This document shows positions 7,295 to 15,775 of a stretch of DNA of 19,343 bases, piece after piece; position 1 is the first letter of the stretch; every line of letters begins with the position of its first letter. The notes beneath the pieces were generated by a model. The model was not told where the DNA came from. It saw only the letters and a program-made list of their open reading frames with translations, and did no database searches. The DNA comes from Bacteroidales bacterium. GTDB taxonomy: Bacteria > Bacteroidota > Bacteroidia > Bacteroidales > Bacteroidaceae. The position numbers and the translations under genes were made by a program. The DNA lies in NCBI GenBank assembly GCA_004554665.1, contig SFKY01000043.1:1-19343 (forward strand). The letters are read 5' to 3'.

Positions 7295-9013
7295 TTATTT
7301 CTTACTTTGTTTGGCCCATGTGTCCTTGAGCCCCACCGTCTTGTTGAATACAGGATGGTCTGCAGTGCTGTCGGGGTCGGCCATGAAGTATCCGATGCGT
7401 TGGAACTGCAGATACTCACCGGCTTTCTTGTCGGCAGCGTACTCTTCTACATAGCAACCGGTGCGGACAGTCAGCGAGTCGGGGTTGAGCAGTTCATGGA
7501 AGTCGCGCTCATCGGCAGACGGGTTCTCTACAAAGAAGAGACGGTCATACTCTCTTACCTCGGCCTGTCGGCAGTGGTCTGCGCTGACCCAATGGAGCGT
7601 ACCTTTCACCTTGCGGTTGGCACCTTCCATGCCGCTCTTGCTTGTCGGGTCATATTCGGCCTGAATTTCGATAATCTTGCCGTCAGCATCCTTGGTACAG
7701 CCTGTACACTTCACGATGTAGGCATTCTTGAGACGCACTTCCTTGCCCGGCGACATACGGAAGAACTTTTTCGGTGCATCCTCCATGAAGTCATCGCGCT
7801 CTATCCACAGGTTCTTGGTAAATACGATACCGTGTGTGCCGTCGGCCTCGTTCTCGGGATTGTTTACGGCCTCCATCATCTCCTCCTGACCGTCGGGATA
7901 GTTGGTGATGACCAGTTTGACAGGATCCAGAACTGCCGATACGCGGCACGATTTCTTGTTCAGATCGTCTCTTACGGCAGCCTCCAAGAGTGCCACGTCA
8001 TTGAGTGCATCAAACTTGGTATAGCCTATAGAGTCGATAAAGTTGCGGATGCTCTCGGGCGAATAGCCCCTGCGGCGCATACCGCAGAGTGTGGGCATGC
8101 GGGGATCGTCCCATCCGTTGACCAGATGCTCGTCGACCAGTGTGTGCAGCTTGCGCTTGCTCATCACGGTGTAGGTAAGGTTGAGCCTGTTAAACTCGAT
8201 CTGTCGTGGGCGGTTGTCGCCAAGCACGTCGCTGGTGCCGTCCATCTCCTTGAGATAGTCCACAAACTTGTCGTACAACGGGCGGTGGGGCACAAACTCC
8301 AGCGTGCAGATAGAGTGGGTTACACCCTCGAAGTAGTCGCTCTGTCCGTGGGCAAAATCGTACATGGGATAGCAGTGCCATGTGGTGCCCGTACGGTGGT
8401 GTGGCGTGTGGATGATGCGGTACATGATGGGGTCGCGGAAGTGCATGTTGGGGTTGGCCATGTCGAGCTTGGCCCTCAGCACCATGCTTCCCTCCACGGC
8501 CTCGGGCGTGTTCATCTGCTCAAAGAGGCGCAGGTTTTCCTCGATGGGGCGATCGCGGTAGGGGCTGGCCACACCGGGAGTGGTGGGGGTACCCTTTTGG
8601 GCGGCAATCTGCTCCGAGGTCTGCTCGTCTACGTAGGCCAGTCCCTTGTTGATCATCCATACGGCAAAATCCCAAAGTTTCTGGAAGTAGTCGGAAGCAA
8701 AATAGATGTTTCCCCACTTGAATCCGAGCCACTGTATGTCGTTGAGGATGTTCTCAACATACTCGGTATTCTCCTTGCTGGGGTTGGTATCGTCGAAACG
8801 GAGGTTGCAAACACCGTTATACTTGTCGGCTACACCGAAGTCCATACAGATGGCTTTGGCATGGCCTATATGCAGGTAGCCGTTAGGCTCTGGCGGGAAA
8901 CGTGTCTGTATCTTTCCACCGTTCTTGCCGGCAGCCAAATCCTCCTCTACCAGTTGCTCTACAAAGCTAAGGCTTTTCTTTTCTTCGCTTGTGTTATCTT
9001 CTCTTATCGCCAT
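7295..9013 (-). CDS. glnS: Glutamine--tRNA ligase
   Basis: This 572-residue class I aminoacyl-tRNA synthetase charges tRNA-Gln with glutamine in the cytoplasm. It shows the HIGH signature in PPEPNGYLHIGHAK (H48-H51), the FDDTNP segment (73-78) and VMSKRKL (283-289) as the KMSKS loop. The C-terminal half has the two beta-barrel anticodon-binding region ending in the FQRIGYF, VFNKTVGLKDTW segments typical of GlnRS; the FDDTNP and KRKL forms separate it from GltX. Length is close to the 554 residues of E. coli GlnS. The start at 9013 gives a normal N-terminal extension. The TPR gene follows with no gap. A -7-type box lies 30-37 bases upstream. Confidence 0.97.
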   Translation of the reverse strand: MAIREDNTSEEKKSLSFVEQLVEEDLAAGKNGGKIQTRFPPEPNGYLHIGHAKAICMDFGVADKYNGVCNLRFDDTNPSKENTEYVENILNDIQWLGFKWGNIYFASDYFQKLWDFAVWMINKGLAYVDEQTSEQIAAQKGTPTTPGVASPYRDRPIEENLRLFEQMNTPEAVEGSMVLRAKLDMANPNMHFRDPIMYRIIHTPHHRTGTTWHCYPMYDFAHGQSDYFEGVTHSICTLEFVPHRPLYDKFVDYLKEMDGTSDVLGDNRPRQIEFNRLNLTYTVMSKRKLHTLVDEHLVNGWDDPRMPTLCGMRRRGYSPESIRNFIDSIGYTKFDALNDVALLEAAVRDDLNKKSCRVSAVLDPVKLVITNYPDGQEEMMEAVNNPENEADGTHGIVFTKNLWIERDDFMEDAPKKFFRMSPGKEVRLKNAYIVKCTGCTKDADGKIIEIQAEYDPTSKSGMEGANRKVKGTLHWVSADHCRQAEVREYDRLFFVENPSADERDFHELLNPDSLTVRTGCYVEEYAADKKAGEYLQFQRIGYFMADPDSTADHPVFNKTVGLKDTWAKQSKK

Positions 9014-9042
9014 AATGCAATGATGTTAATGTTTTTATGGTG

Positions 9043-9050
9043 CAAAGATA
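9043..9050 (-). promoter_or_regulatory. -7-type promoter box upstream of glnS
   Basis: The minus strand reads TATCTTTG, a match to TAnnTTTG, about 30 bases before the glnS start. No TTTG is found at the expected -33 position, so this is a half-match. Confidence 0.35.
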
Positions 9051-9175
9051 CGAAAACTTTAGGGTTAATCGGACATATAGCTGCTATTTTTTCTGTTTTG
9101 TCCTACAAAAACAAGGGCAGTTCCTGCCGATGGATGGAGAAAAGGGGACAGATGCTACGGCTAAATGCCACAATT

Positions 9176-9226
9176 ACGGCGCTAAACATGGCGTTTGCAT
9201 TGTCTAAATGCCATGTTTAGCGCCGT
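9176..9226. repeat. Perfect 17-bp inverted repeat between mltG and glnS
   Basis: ACGGCGCTAAACATGGC (9176-9192) is repeated exactly in inverse orientation at 9210-9226, with a 17-base spacer. The spacer's ends (GCGTTT and AAATGC) nearly extend the pairing. The ten bases CTAAATGCCA occur at 9161-9170 and again at 9204-9213. No T-run follows on either strand, so a simple intrinsic terminator is unlikely. It may be a protein-binding site, an mRNA-end hairpin for mltG or a dispersed palindromic repeat. Confidence 0.85.
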
Positions 9227-9257
9227 CAAGGTGATGTCTGCCGTTTTTGGGGGGCGG

Positions 9258-10304
9258 CTACTGGATGCCTCGGGCATTGAGTGCCTTGCTGTATTTGGCA
9301 GCATTGGCCAGATGCTCCTTGTAGGTGCGGGCGAAGTTGTGGGTGCCGCTGAAATCTTCCTTGGCACACATGTAGAGGTAGTCGTGGTGTACCAGGTTGA
9401 GCACCGCGTCGATGCCGGCTACCGAGGGGATGCGGATGGGGCCGGGAGGCAGTCCTACGTTGGTATAGGTGTTGTATGGGCTGTCGGTACGGAGCATGTT
9501 GTGGTAGATACGCTTCAGGCCAAACTGCTTCAGGGCAAACTTGATGGTGGGGTCGGCCTGTAGCGGCATGCCGTTGGGATATTCGGCATCGCGGAAGTTC
9601 AGACGATTGTAGTACATGCCTGCAATCATCGGTTTCTCGGCATTGTTGGCGGTCTCTTCGTCCACAATGCTGGCAAGGGTCATGACCTGCTCGGGCGTGA
9701 GACCGAGCTTCTTGGCCTTGTCGGTGCGCTCCTGCTTCCAGAAGGCCTTGCTTTCCTTCTCCATCCGCTTGAGCAGCTTGTCGAGCGATACATTCCAATA
9801 GATGTCGTAGGTGTTGGGGACAAAGAGGCATATCATCGTCTCGGGCGTGTAGCCGTAGCGGGCACAGGTGTCGGGATTCTGCAATGCGGCCAGGATGTCG
9901 CCTGGTCTGAGCATCAGTTTCTCGCCCAATTCCTCGGAGAGGTCTTCCACCGTCCTGACAGATGGAATCGTCAGATTCAGAGGGGTTTGCAGGCCGCCTT
10001 TCAACTTCCGGTAGAGGTTGAAAGCGCCTATTGCTGGGTCTATTTCGTAACGTCCGGTCTTGACATGGTTCTCATAGCCGCTGTGTATGGCCAGCGTACA
10101 GAACGCCTGCATGCCGTGCTTGGAGGCGATGGGGCGCAGCTTGGCCACTACGGAGTCGACATTGTCATCGGCATCGATGTAGATAAACTTGGTGGTGGAA
10201 GCGACGGAGAAAGCCGTCATAAAGTAATAATAAGAGAGGGCGACAATGGCCACGAGGCATGCCGCTGCGGGGATGAGGTATCGCCTGCGTTGTGTTGTGT
10301 TCAT
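9258..10304 (-). CDS. mltG: Endolytic peptidoglycan transglycosylase MltG
   Basis: The 348-residue product has one N-terminal membrane helix (about residues 9-30) after a short positively charged cytoplasmic tail, a LysM-like region, and the YceG/MltG catalytic domain. MltG cleaves nascent glycan strands on the outer face of the cytoplasmic membrane and limits their length. The core motif is ASIVDEETA with E217 matching the catalytic glutamate, followed by GMYYNRL and the NGMPLQADPTIKFAL segment; ALNARGI near the end is a little-conserved tail. Length matches the family (about 340). It is divergent from the phosphatase gene, and glnS lies 244 bases downstream beyond an inverted repeat. Confidence 0.93.
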   Translation of the reverse strand: MNTTQRRRYLIPAAACLVAIVALSYYYFMTAFSVASTTKFIYIDADDNVDSVVAKLRPIASKHGMQAFCTLAIHSGYENHVKTGRYEIDPAIGAFNLYRKLKGGLQTPLNLTIPSVRTVEDLSEELGEKLMLRPGDILAALQNPDTCARYGYTPETMICLFVPNTYDIYWNVSLDKLLKRMEKESKAFWKQERTDKAKKLGLTPEQVMTLASIVDEETANNAEKPMIAGMYYNRLNFRDAEYPNGMPLQADPTIKFALKQFGLKRIYHNMLRTDSPYNTYTNVGLPPGPIRIPSVAGIDAVLNLVHHDYLYMCAKEDFSGTHNFARTYKEHLANAAKYSKALNARGIQ

Positions 10305-10329
10305 ATCTATTCTATATCAATAAACGGTG

Positions 10330-10337
10330 CAAAGGTA
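10330..10337 (-). promoter_or_regulatory. -7-type promoter box upstream of mltG
   Basis: The minus strand reads TACCTTTG (TAnnTTTG) about 26 bases before the mltG start. A TTTG at the -33 position is absent, so only half of the consensus is met. Confidence 0.4.
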
Positions 10338-10381
10338 CAAAAAGTTTGATACTTCGGATAGTCTCATCGGATAAATTTTGC

Positions 10382-10389
10382 TAACTTTG
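10382..10389 (+). promoter_or_regulatory. -7-type promoter box upstream of the HAD phosphatase gene
   Basis: TAACTTTG matches the Bacteroidota -7 consensus and lies in the divergent region. The nearest upstream TTTG (10345-10348) is 33 bases away, too far for the standard spacing. Transcription would begin near 10392, about 60 bases before the start codon. Confidence 0.45.
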
Positions 10390-10452
10390 CGCGAAATCTT
10401 GGTGGGCACGTTGTGGCCCCCATGATGATAACCGATATAGAAGGACAGGAAA

Positions 10453-11088
10453 ATGGACTATCAGACGTATGTTTTCGATTTGGACGGCACTCTGCTCGAC
10501 ACGCTCGGCGATTTGGCCGCGAGCACCAATTACGCTTTGGCTGCCAATGGCATGCCAACCCGTACGGTGGAAGAGGTGAGGCTGTTTGTGGGCAACGGGG
10601 TGAAGAAACTGATGGAGCGGGCGGTGCCTGATGGACAGGCCAATCCGCGCTTTGAGGAGACCTACCGCTGTTTCAGGGAGCACTACATGGAGCACAACCT
10701 CGATACTACGGCACCTTATCCCCACGTCTTGGAGATGCTCGCCACGCTCAAGGCGCGCGGCAAACAACTGGCGGTGGTGAGCAACAAGTTTTGTGCGGCT
10801 ACGCAGGAATTGTGTGCCCACTTCTTCGGCGCATACATAGACGTGGCGATAGGGGAGCGCGAGACGATACGCAAGAAGCCCGCTCCCGATACGGTGCTGG
10901 AGGCATTGAGGCAGCTGGGAGCCACCCGAGAGGGGGCGGTATATATAGGTGACAGCGATGTGGACATCGAAACGGCGCGAAATTGCGGAATCCCCTGTGT
11001 GAGTGTGCTTTGGGGATTCCGTGATCGTGATTTCCTGCTCCGTCATGGTGCGGAAACGCTCGTCAGTTCACCGCTTGACCTGTTGTAG
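10453..11088 (+). CDS. gph: HAD-superfamily phosphatase, phosphoglycolate phosphatase-like
   Basis: The 211-residue product is a HAD hydrolase of the Gph/PGP type. Motif I is DLDGT (D9, D11), the nucleophile and acid. Motif II is VVSNK with S110. Motif III has K142 in KKPAP. Motif IV is GDSDVD (166-171), which binds Mg2+. The helical cap between motif I and II (about 15-80) is that of the phosphoglycolate phosphatase/beta-phosphoglucomutase group. Dephosphorylation of 2-phosphoglycolate is the family's usual assignment, but this group has broad substrate use. It is the only complete plus-strand gene of the central region. A purine-rich GAAGGACAGG precedes the ATG. Two inverted repeats overlap and follow its end. 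Confidence 0.88.
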   Translation: MDYQTYVFDLDGTLLDTLGDLAASTNYALAANGMPTRTVEEVRLFVGNGVKKLMERAVPDGQANPRFEETYRCFREHYMEHNLDTTAPYPHVLEMLATLKARGKQLAVVSNKFCAATQELCAHFFGAYIDVAIGERETIRKKPAPDTVLEALRQLGATREGAVYIGDSDVDIETARNCGIPCVSVLWGFRDRDFLLRHGAETLVSSPLDLL

Positions 11089-11111
11089 ACAGGCGGTTGC
11101 CGACGAGCGTT
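11055..11111 (+). repeat. Nested inverted repeat spanning the phosphatase stop codon
   Basis: AACGCTCGTC (11055-11064) pairs exactly with GACGAGCGTT (11102-11111). Inside it, ACCG (11070-11073) pairs with CGGT (11094-11097) and CCTGT (11079-11083) with ACAGG (11089-11093), around a loop that contains the TAG stop. The result is a long branched-free stem at the mRNA 3' end, immediately followed by a second hairpin. Confidence 0.75.
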
Positions 11112-11116
11112 TGCAA

Positions 11117-11155
11117 GACCCTTGGCCGTTTACACAATGCCCAAGGGTCATTTTC
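11117..11155 (+). terminator. Terminator between the convergent phosphatase and ABC permease genes
   Basis: GACCCTTGG (11117-11125) and CCAAGGGTC (11141-11149) form a perfect 9-bp stem with a 15-base loop, followed by ATTTTCTTAAT. This looks like an intrinsic terminator for the plus-strand phosphatase gene. It lies 10 bases before the end of the convergent permease gene and could also stop that transcript, although the minus strand lacks a good T-run. Confidence 0.75.
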
Positions 11156-11165
11156 TTAATAGGTT

Positions 11166-12404
11166 CTATTCGTATCTTATTGCTTCTATAGGGTCGAGTA
11201 GGGCGGCTTTCTTGGCCGGATACCATCCGAAGAAGATTCCGGTAAACGTACAGACTACAAAACTCATGATGATGCTCCACACTTGGATATAGATGGGCCA
11301 ATGTACGAGTGCTTTGACAGCATAGGAGGCTCCTACACCCAGCAATACGCCTATGACACCGCCTGTAACGCTAAGGAGGATGGCCTCGATGAGGAACTGG
11401 TTGAGGATGTCCACGCCTCTGGCTCCGACACTCATGCGCAAGCCAATCTCCTTGGTGCGCTCTGTCACGCTGACATACATGATGTTCATGATACCAATAC
11501 CTCCCACGATGAGGGAGATGCCGGCCACGGCACCCAAGAGGATGGTGAGCATGTCGGTGGTGGAGTTCATCATCGACGCAAGCTCCTCCTGTGAGCGGAT
11601 GTTGAAGTCGTCGCTATCTCCTTCGCTGTCCTCGGTGGCATCTTTCAGCTTGTGGTTGGAACGGAGGATATTGGTGATTTCTTCCGTTGCCTTCTCGGTC
11701 ACGCCTTCTGTAATGGCCGAGCATTGTATCTCGCTCAGATAGGTCTGGGCCAGTATGCGTTTCATCACAGTGGTGTACGGACTCAGCACCAGATTGTCCT
11801 GGTCCATACCCATAGAGTTGTATCCCTTCTTCTTAAGGACACCAATCACACGGAAGGGGATGCTGCCAAAACGCACTACCTTGCCGATAGGATCGCCACC
11901 GTTAGGAAACAGGTAGTCTACGACCGTTTGACCGAGAATACAGACCTTGGCAGAAGACTTGATGTCGTTGAGGGTAAAACATTCGCCATCCTCAACGGTG
12001 AGCTGGCGTATTTCAAGATACTCGGGATTGACTCCGTAGATGGTAGACTGTGTGTTGTTGTTACCGTAGATCCATTGGCCGGAACTGTTGACAACAGGGC
12101 TTACCGCTTTCACATAATGGCAGTTGTCCCTGATGCTCTGGTAGTCGGTAAGCTTGAGCGTCTGCATGGCAGAGGGGTCTTGGCGTACGCCACCACGCAT
12201 GTCTGCTCCCGGATGTATCATGATCATGTTGGAGCCCATCTCTGCGATGTTGGCCTGGATACTCTTCTTGGAACCTTGGCCTATCGCGAGCATGGTAATC
12301 ACAGAGGCTACACCTATGATGATACCGAGCGCCGTGAGAAAGGACCGCATCTTGTTGGCGGCAATGGCTCTTAGCGCGATTTTTAAAAGGTTTGTATAGT
12401 TCAT
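11166..12404 (-). CDS. MacB-type ABC transporter permease
   Basis: The 412-residue product has the MacB/FtsX layout: a first membrane helix near residues 20-42 (MRSFLTALGIIIGVASVI), a large periplasmic MacB_PCD domain (about 45-280), and three C-terminal helices of the FtsX domain with the signature IMNIMYVSVTERTKEIGLRMSVGA (shortened: NIMYVSV, TKEIGLR). It would form the membrane part of a mechanotransmission-type exporter that works with a periplasmic adaptor and TolC. The start codon directly follows the ATPase stop with no spacer. The ATPase is a separate gene, unlike the fused E. coli MacB. The substrate (drug, lipoprotein, peptide or siderophore) cannot be read. Confidence 0.93.
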   Translation of the reverse strand: MNYTNLLKIALRAIAANKMRSFLTALGIIIGVASVITMLAIGQGSKKSIQANIAEMGSNMIMIHPGADMRGGVRQDPSAMQTLKLTDYQSIRDNCHYVKAVSPVVNSSGQWIYGNNNTQSTIYGVNPEYLEIRQLTVEDGECFTLNDIKSSAKVCILGQTVVDYLFPNGGDPIGKVVRFGSIPFRVIGVLKKKGYNSMGMDQDNLVLSPYTTVMKRILAQTYLSEIQCSAITEGVTEKATEEITNILRSNHKLKDATEDSEGDSDDFNIRSQEELASMMNSTTDMLTILLGAVAGISLIVGGIGIMNIMYVSVTERTKEIGLRMSVGARGVDILNQFLIEAILLSVTGGVIGVLLGVGASYAVKALVHWPIYIQVWSIIMSFVVCTFTGIFFGWYPAKKAALLDPIEAIRYE

Positions 12405-13160
12405 CTATTCATCACTGTTTGGTGGCAAGGCCGCAAGCCCTTCGGCTGCAGACTTGATATGGTTGTTGTATTCGTCACTGATGACGCGGCCGTCACGCAA
12501 CTGGATGTTGCGACTGGAATAGTTGGCAATGTCGGGATTGTGTGTGACAAAGATGATGGTGCGTCCCTCGGCGTGGAGTTTCTGGAAGAGTACCAGAATC
12601 TCAAACGAGGTGCGCGTGTCGAGGTTACCTGTGGCCTCGTCGGCAAGGATGACGGCCGGATCGTTGACCAAGGCGCGGGCGATGGCCACACGCTGCATCT
12701 GTCCACCCGACATCTGATTCGACTTATGATATAGTCTGTCGCCCAATCCTACAGCTATCAGTGCTTTTTTGGCACGCTCCTCACGCTCCTTGGCACTCAC
12801 GGCAGCGTTGTACATCAGGGGAAGCTCCACGTTCTCCACGCTGGTGGTCTTGGGGAGCAGGTTGTAGTTCTGGAAGATAAAGCCTATCTTCCTGTTACGT
12901 AGGATGGCGCGCTGCGACTTGGACATAGTGCGCACGCTCACGCCATCGAGCAGGTATTCTCCACTGCTCGGCGTGTCCAGACAGCCCAACTGGTTGAGCA
13001 GTGTGGACTTGCCGGAGCCCGACTTGCCCATGATGGTGACAAATTCGCCTTCATAGATTTTGAAAGAGACACCCCGGAGGGCGTGGACGGTTTCCTCGCC
13101 CACCAAAAAGTCTCGTTTCACATCTTGAAGTTCTATTACTACCTTCTTATTTTTTTCCAT
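12405..13160 (-). CDS. ABC transporter ATP-binding protein, MacB/LolD type
   Basis: The 251-residue ATPase drives the MacB-like permease. It has Walker A GKSGSGKST (45-53), the Q-loop in FIFQNYN, the signature MSGGQ (150-154), Walker B VILADE (E175) and the switch histidine H207. The leucine of the usual LSGGQ is methionine, a common variant. The frame is open further upstream to 13223, but that part lies inside macA and the ATPase homology starts with VIELQDV; the ATG at 13160 is therefore chosen, overlapping macA by 14 bases. The C-terminus has about 25 residues beyond the core. It acts at the cytoplasmic face of the inner membrane. Confidence 0.93.
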   Translation of the reverse strand: MEKNKKVVIELQDVKRDFLVGEETVHALRGVSFKIYEGEFVTIMGKSGSGKSTLLNQLGCLDTPSSGEYLLDGVSVRTMSKSQRAILRNRKIGFIFQNYNLLPKTTSVENVELPLMYNAAVSAKEREERAKKALIAVGLGDRLYHKSNQMSGGQMQRVAIARALVNDPAVILADEATGNLDTRTSFEILVLFQKLHAEGRTIIFVTHNPDIANYSSRNIQLRDGRVISDEYNNHIKSAAEGLAALPPNSDE

Positions 13161-14337
13161 TTTTGTTCTTGTTTCTGTTGGGGGGACCCGGGGCGAAAGG
13201 ACTGTTCTCTTGCGGGCCGTCAATGGGCTCGTCGGAGGTGAACTTTACACCCGTGACGATTTCCTTACCAGCCTCAATGCCCTTCAATATCTGTGTATTG
13301 GTACCGTCTGTGGTGCCAATGCTGACGGCATGGGCCACGATGCTGCCGTTCTCCAAGGTCCAAACCTTGTTCTTGCCGTTGCAGTCTACTATCTTAAGCT
13401 TGCCTACGGTTTCTTTTTCCGGTGTATAGCGCAATGCCTTGGACGGCACACTCAGTACGCCATTATTCTCTTGTGTGAAGATGGTGACGTTGGCGGTAAG
13501 TCCCGGCTTGAGTTTCAGGTCAGCGTTGGGAGCGCTGATTACCACCTCGTAGGTCACCACGTTGTTGGTGGTCGTAGCTTCCTGCCTTACTTGCGTCACT
13601 TCACCCGAAAATACGTCGTTGGGATAGGCATCGACCGTGAAAGATACACGTTCTCCTTCCTTTACATCCCCGATGTCGGCTTCATCCACGTCTGCCACCA
13701 CTTGCATGTTGGTCAGATCCTGGGCAATGGTAAACAGCTCGGGCGTAGAGAAGCTTGCCGCTACCGTCTGGCCTTCCTCTACGGCTTTGGAGAGTACCAC
13801 GCCGTCTATGGGAGATGTGATGGTGGCATAGCCGAGATTGGTCTGCGCTTTCTTGACACTCTCTTTGGCTGTGGCCACTTGCTCTTTGGCCTGTTTGTAG
13901 GCCAGTTCGGCCGACTCGAAATCGTCGGCGCTGACTAGTCCCTTCTTATAGAGCGCCTGGTAGCGCTTGTAGTTGGCATGCTGGTAATTGAGAGAGCTCT
14001 GGAAGCTGGCCAGATTGGCTTTGGCCGTATTCAACTCGCTAATCAGATTCGTCTTGTCCAGTTCGGCGATAACCTGTCCTTTCTTGACGATGCTGTTGTA
14101 GTCTACATAGAGTTTGCTGACAATGCCAGAGACCTGTGTACCTACGGTGACAGACGTTACTGGCTCGATGGTTCCCGTGGCTGTGATGCTGTTCTGAATG
14201 TCGGCTGGCGCCACCTTGGCCGTCTCAAATCCCACTTCTTCTTTCTTCTTGTTGTCTGATAGTAGCCATGCCAGCAGTGCAAGCACCAATAGCGCCAATG
14301 CTACATACCATACCTTGCTTATTCGTCTCGTTTTCAT
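13147..14337 (-). CDS. macA: MacA/HlyD-type periplasmic adaptor subunit
   Basis: The 396-residue membrane-fusion protein bridges the ABC permease and the outer-membrane channel. It begins with a short basic stretch and a single hydrophobic segment (about 10-26) that anchors it in the inner membrane. Then come a barrel-sandwich/lipoyl half-motif (TGTIEPVTSVTVGTQVSG, about 54-71), a coiled-coil hairpin (about 95-160), the second lipoyl half-motif (ITSPIDGVVLS), and beta-barrel and membrane-proximal domains. The tail is rich in Pro, Asn and Lys. It lies 18 bases after tolC and overlaps the ATPase gene by 14 bases, so all four exporter genes form one operon. Confidence 0.93.
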   Translation of the reverse strand: MKTRRISKVWYVALALLVLALLAWLLSDNKKKEEVGFETAKVAPADIQNSITATGTIEPVTSVTVGTQVSGIVSKLYVDYNSIVKKGQVIAELDKTNLISELNTAKANLASFQSSLNYQHANYKRYQALYKKGLVSADDFESAELAYKQAKEQVATAKESVKKAQTNLGYATITSPIDGVVLSKAVEEGQTVAASFSTPELFTIAQDLTNMQVVADVDEADIGDVKEGERVSFTVDAYPNDVFSGEVTQVRQEATTTNNVVTYEVVISAPNADLKLKPGLTANVTIFTQENNGVLSVPSKALRYTPEKETVGKLKIVDCNGKNKVWTLENGSIVAHAVSIGTTDGTNTQILKGIEAGKEIVTGVKFTSDEPIDGPQENSPFAPGPPNRNKNKNGKK

Positions 14338-14355
14338 TGGTTCTTTATATGTTTG

Positions 14356-15696
14356 TTACATTTTTCCGTTCTTGTAAAAGTTGAGCATGTCCAAATTCAG
14401 CACCGTGAGGTACTTGCTTTGCAGTTCGCTCTGTTGCGCTTTCAGCAGATTGTCGCGGCCGGTGAGCAATTCAACGGTGTTTTTGAGTCCGTATTTGAAT
14501 TGTTCGCTCAGCAGGTGGTAGCTTTCCTCAGCGCTGCGACGGCTCTCTTGTGCCGCCTTAAACATGTTTTGGTTGGTAAGGGCCTGCAACCAGTAATTTT
14601 CTATTGTCGAATAGAGGGTGGTCTGCTGGTCTTTCAGGTCGAGCATATAACTTTGCTTCTGTATTTCCGCCTTGTTGACAGCGGTTTTTGTCTGTCGTTG
14701 GTCAAAGAGAGGGATGCTGACGTTGAATCCTGCACCCACGTTGAAATTGTTTTTCAGCTGCGTCCCCCATGCCGTTGTGTTCATGGAGGTGGTGGAAGTC
14801 GAGAATCCTGCATTGAGACCTACCGTAGGCATGCGGCCAGCCTTGGCTATCTTGACTTGAAGTTCCGAAGAAGCGATTCCCAGTTGTGCATTCTGAATCT
14901 CAGGGCGTATGGCGAGTGCCGAAACGTATACGCCCTGCAGTTCGGGAATATCTTGTAAAGCCATCTCATCGGTAGTTGTCGGTACCTCGATGTAAAACTC
15001 TTCATCATCAGTGATTTGCAGCAGTTGCTTCAATTGTCTCTTGTAGTCGCGGATACTGCTTTCAGCCTGCACGACATTGTATTCGTCCTGTGCACGCTGG
15101 GCAGACAATTGGGCCAAGTCGGCCTTGCTCATCTTCTTCTGCTGTACAAACTCCATGCCACGCTGCTCATTGGTCTTGCTGGTGGCAAGGATAGATTCGT
15201 TCACCTTCTTGGCATCGATACTATAGAGTATCTGCACATACAGTTGGGCTATCTTCTCCTGGATAGAGTTGGCCGTGGTGGCCGAATCGAGTGCAGCTTT
15301 TTCGGCAGCTATCTTGTTGGCTTTGATGGTGTTCCGGTTTGCGTTGCCGTTCCACACCGTCCAGTTGGCGTTGAGCGAATAAGAGCCGTTGTAATATATC
15401 TTGTCCACGCTCGTCTGTACCTGGTCGCCGGCCACCACGGCCCTGCCGGTCTGAGGCCAAGGGTTGTAAGTCATGTTCTGGGTGGTGCCGAAGTTGAGCG
15501 AGGGCAACAATGCTGCTTGACTCTGCTTCACATCCTCCATGCTACTCAGTCTTTGCAGCCGTGTCTTTTGCAGCGAGATGTTGTTTTCGAGTGCATAGTC
15601 GATGCATTGTCTAAGAGTCCACTGCCGTGCTTTGGCCGACAGCGGGGCCATCATGAGGGATAGGCCTACTACGAATAATGTTGCGATGCGATTCAT
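14356..15696 (-). CDS. TolC-family outer membrane efflux channel
   Basis: The 446-residue product has an N-terminal signal peptide (MNRIATLFVVGLSLMMAPLSAKA, cleavage probably near residue 23) followed by WTLRQCIDYALENN, the usual start of the outer-membrane efflux protein (OEP) domain. Two OEP repeats with long helices are visible, including the NLQKT-like region after ENNISLQKTRLQ and a second AQLGIASSELQVKIAKAGRMPT stretch, shortened here to AGRMPT. It would form a trimeric outer-membrane channel for the MacAB-like exporter. It is the first gene of the exporter operon. TATTTTTG at 15713-15720 on the minus strand is a possible -7 box, without a matching -33. Confidence 0.92.
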   Translation of the reverse strand: MNRIATLFVVGLSLMMAPLSAKARQWTLRQCIDYALENNISLQKTRLQRLSSMEDVKQSQAALLPSLNFGTTQNMTYNPWPQTGRAVVAGDQVQTSVDKIYYNGSYSLNANWTVWNGNANRNTIKANKIAAEKAALDSATTANSIQEKIAQLYVQILYSIDAKKVNESILATSKTNEQRGMEFVQQKKMSKADLAQLSAQRAQDEYNVVQAESSIRDYKRQLKQLLQITDDEEFYIEVPTTTDEMALQDIPELQGVYVSALAIRPEIQNAQLGIASSELQVKIAKAGRMPTVGLNAGFSTSTTSMNTTAWGTQLKNNFNVGAGFNVSIPLFDQRQTKTAVNKAEIQKQSYMLDLKDQQTTLYSTIENYWLQALTNQNMFKAAQESRRSAEESYHLLSEQFKYGLKNTVELLTGRDNLLKAQQSELQSKYLTVLNLDMLNFYKNGKM

Positions 15697-15775
15697 GCTG
15701 TTTTTATTTTACCAAAAATATACTCATTAGATGCATTTTCTTACTTAAGGTTTGAAAGCATCTCCCTTCTTTTAA

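Noticed and set aside
7232..9220. A 662-codon open frame on the plus strand opposite glnS
   Set aside because: It is the antisense shadow of a strongly conserved glnS and has no recognisable domain; the GC-rich codon pattern of glnS keeps the opposite frame open.
13161..13223. Longer start for the ABC ATPase inside macA
   Set aside because: The extra residues are encoded in another frame of macA's low-complexity tail and are outside the conserved ATPase domain.
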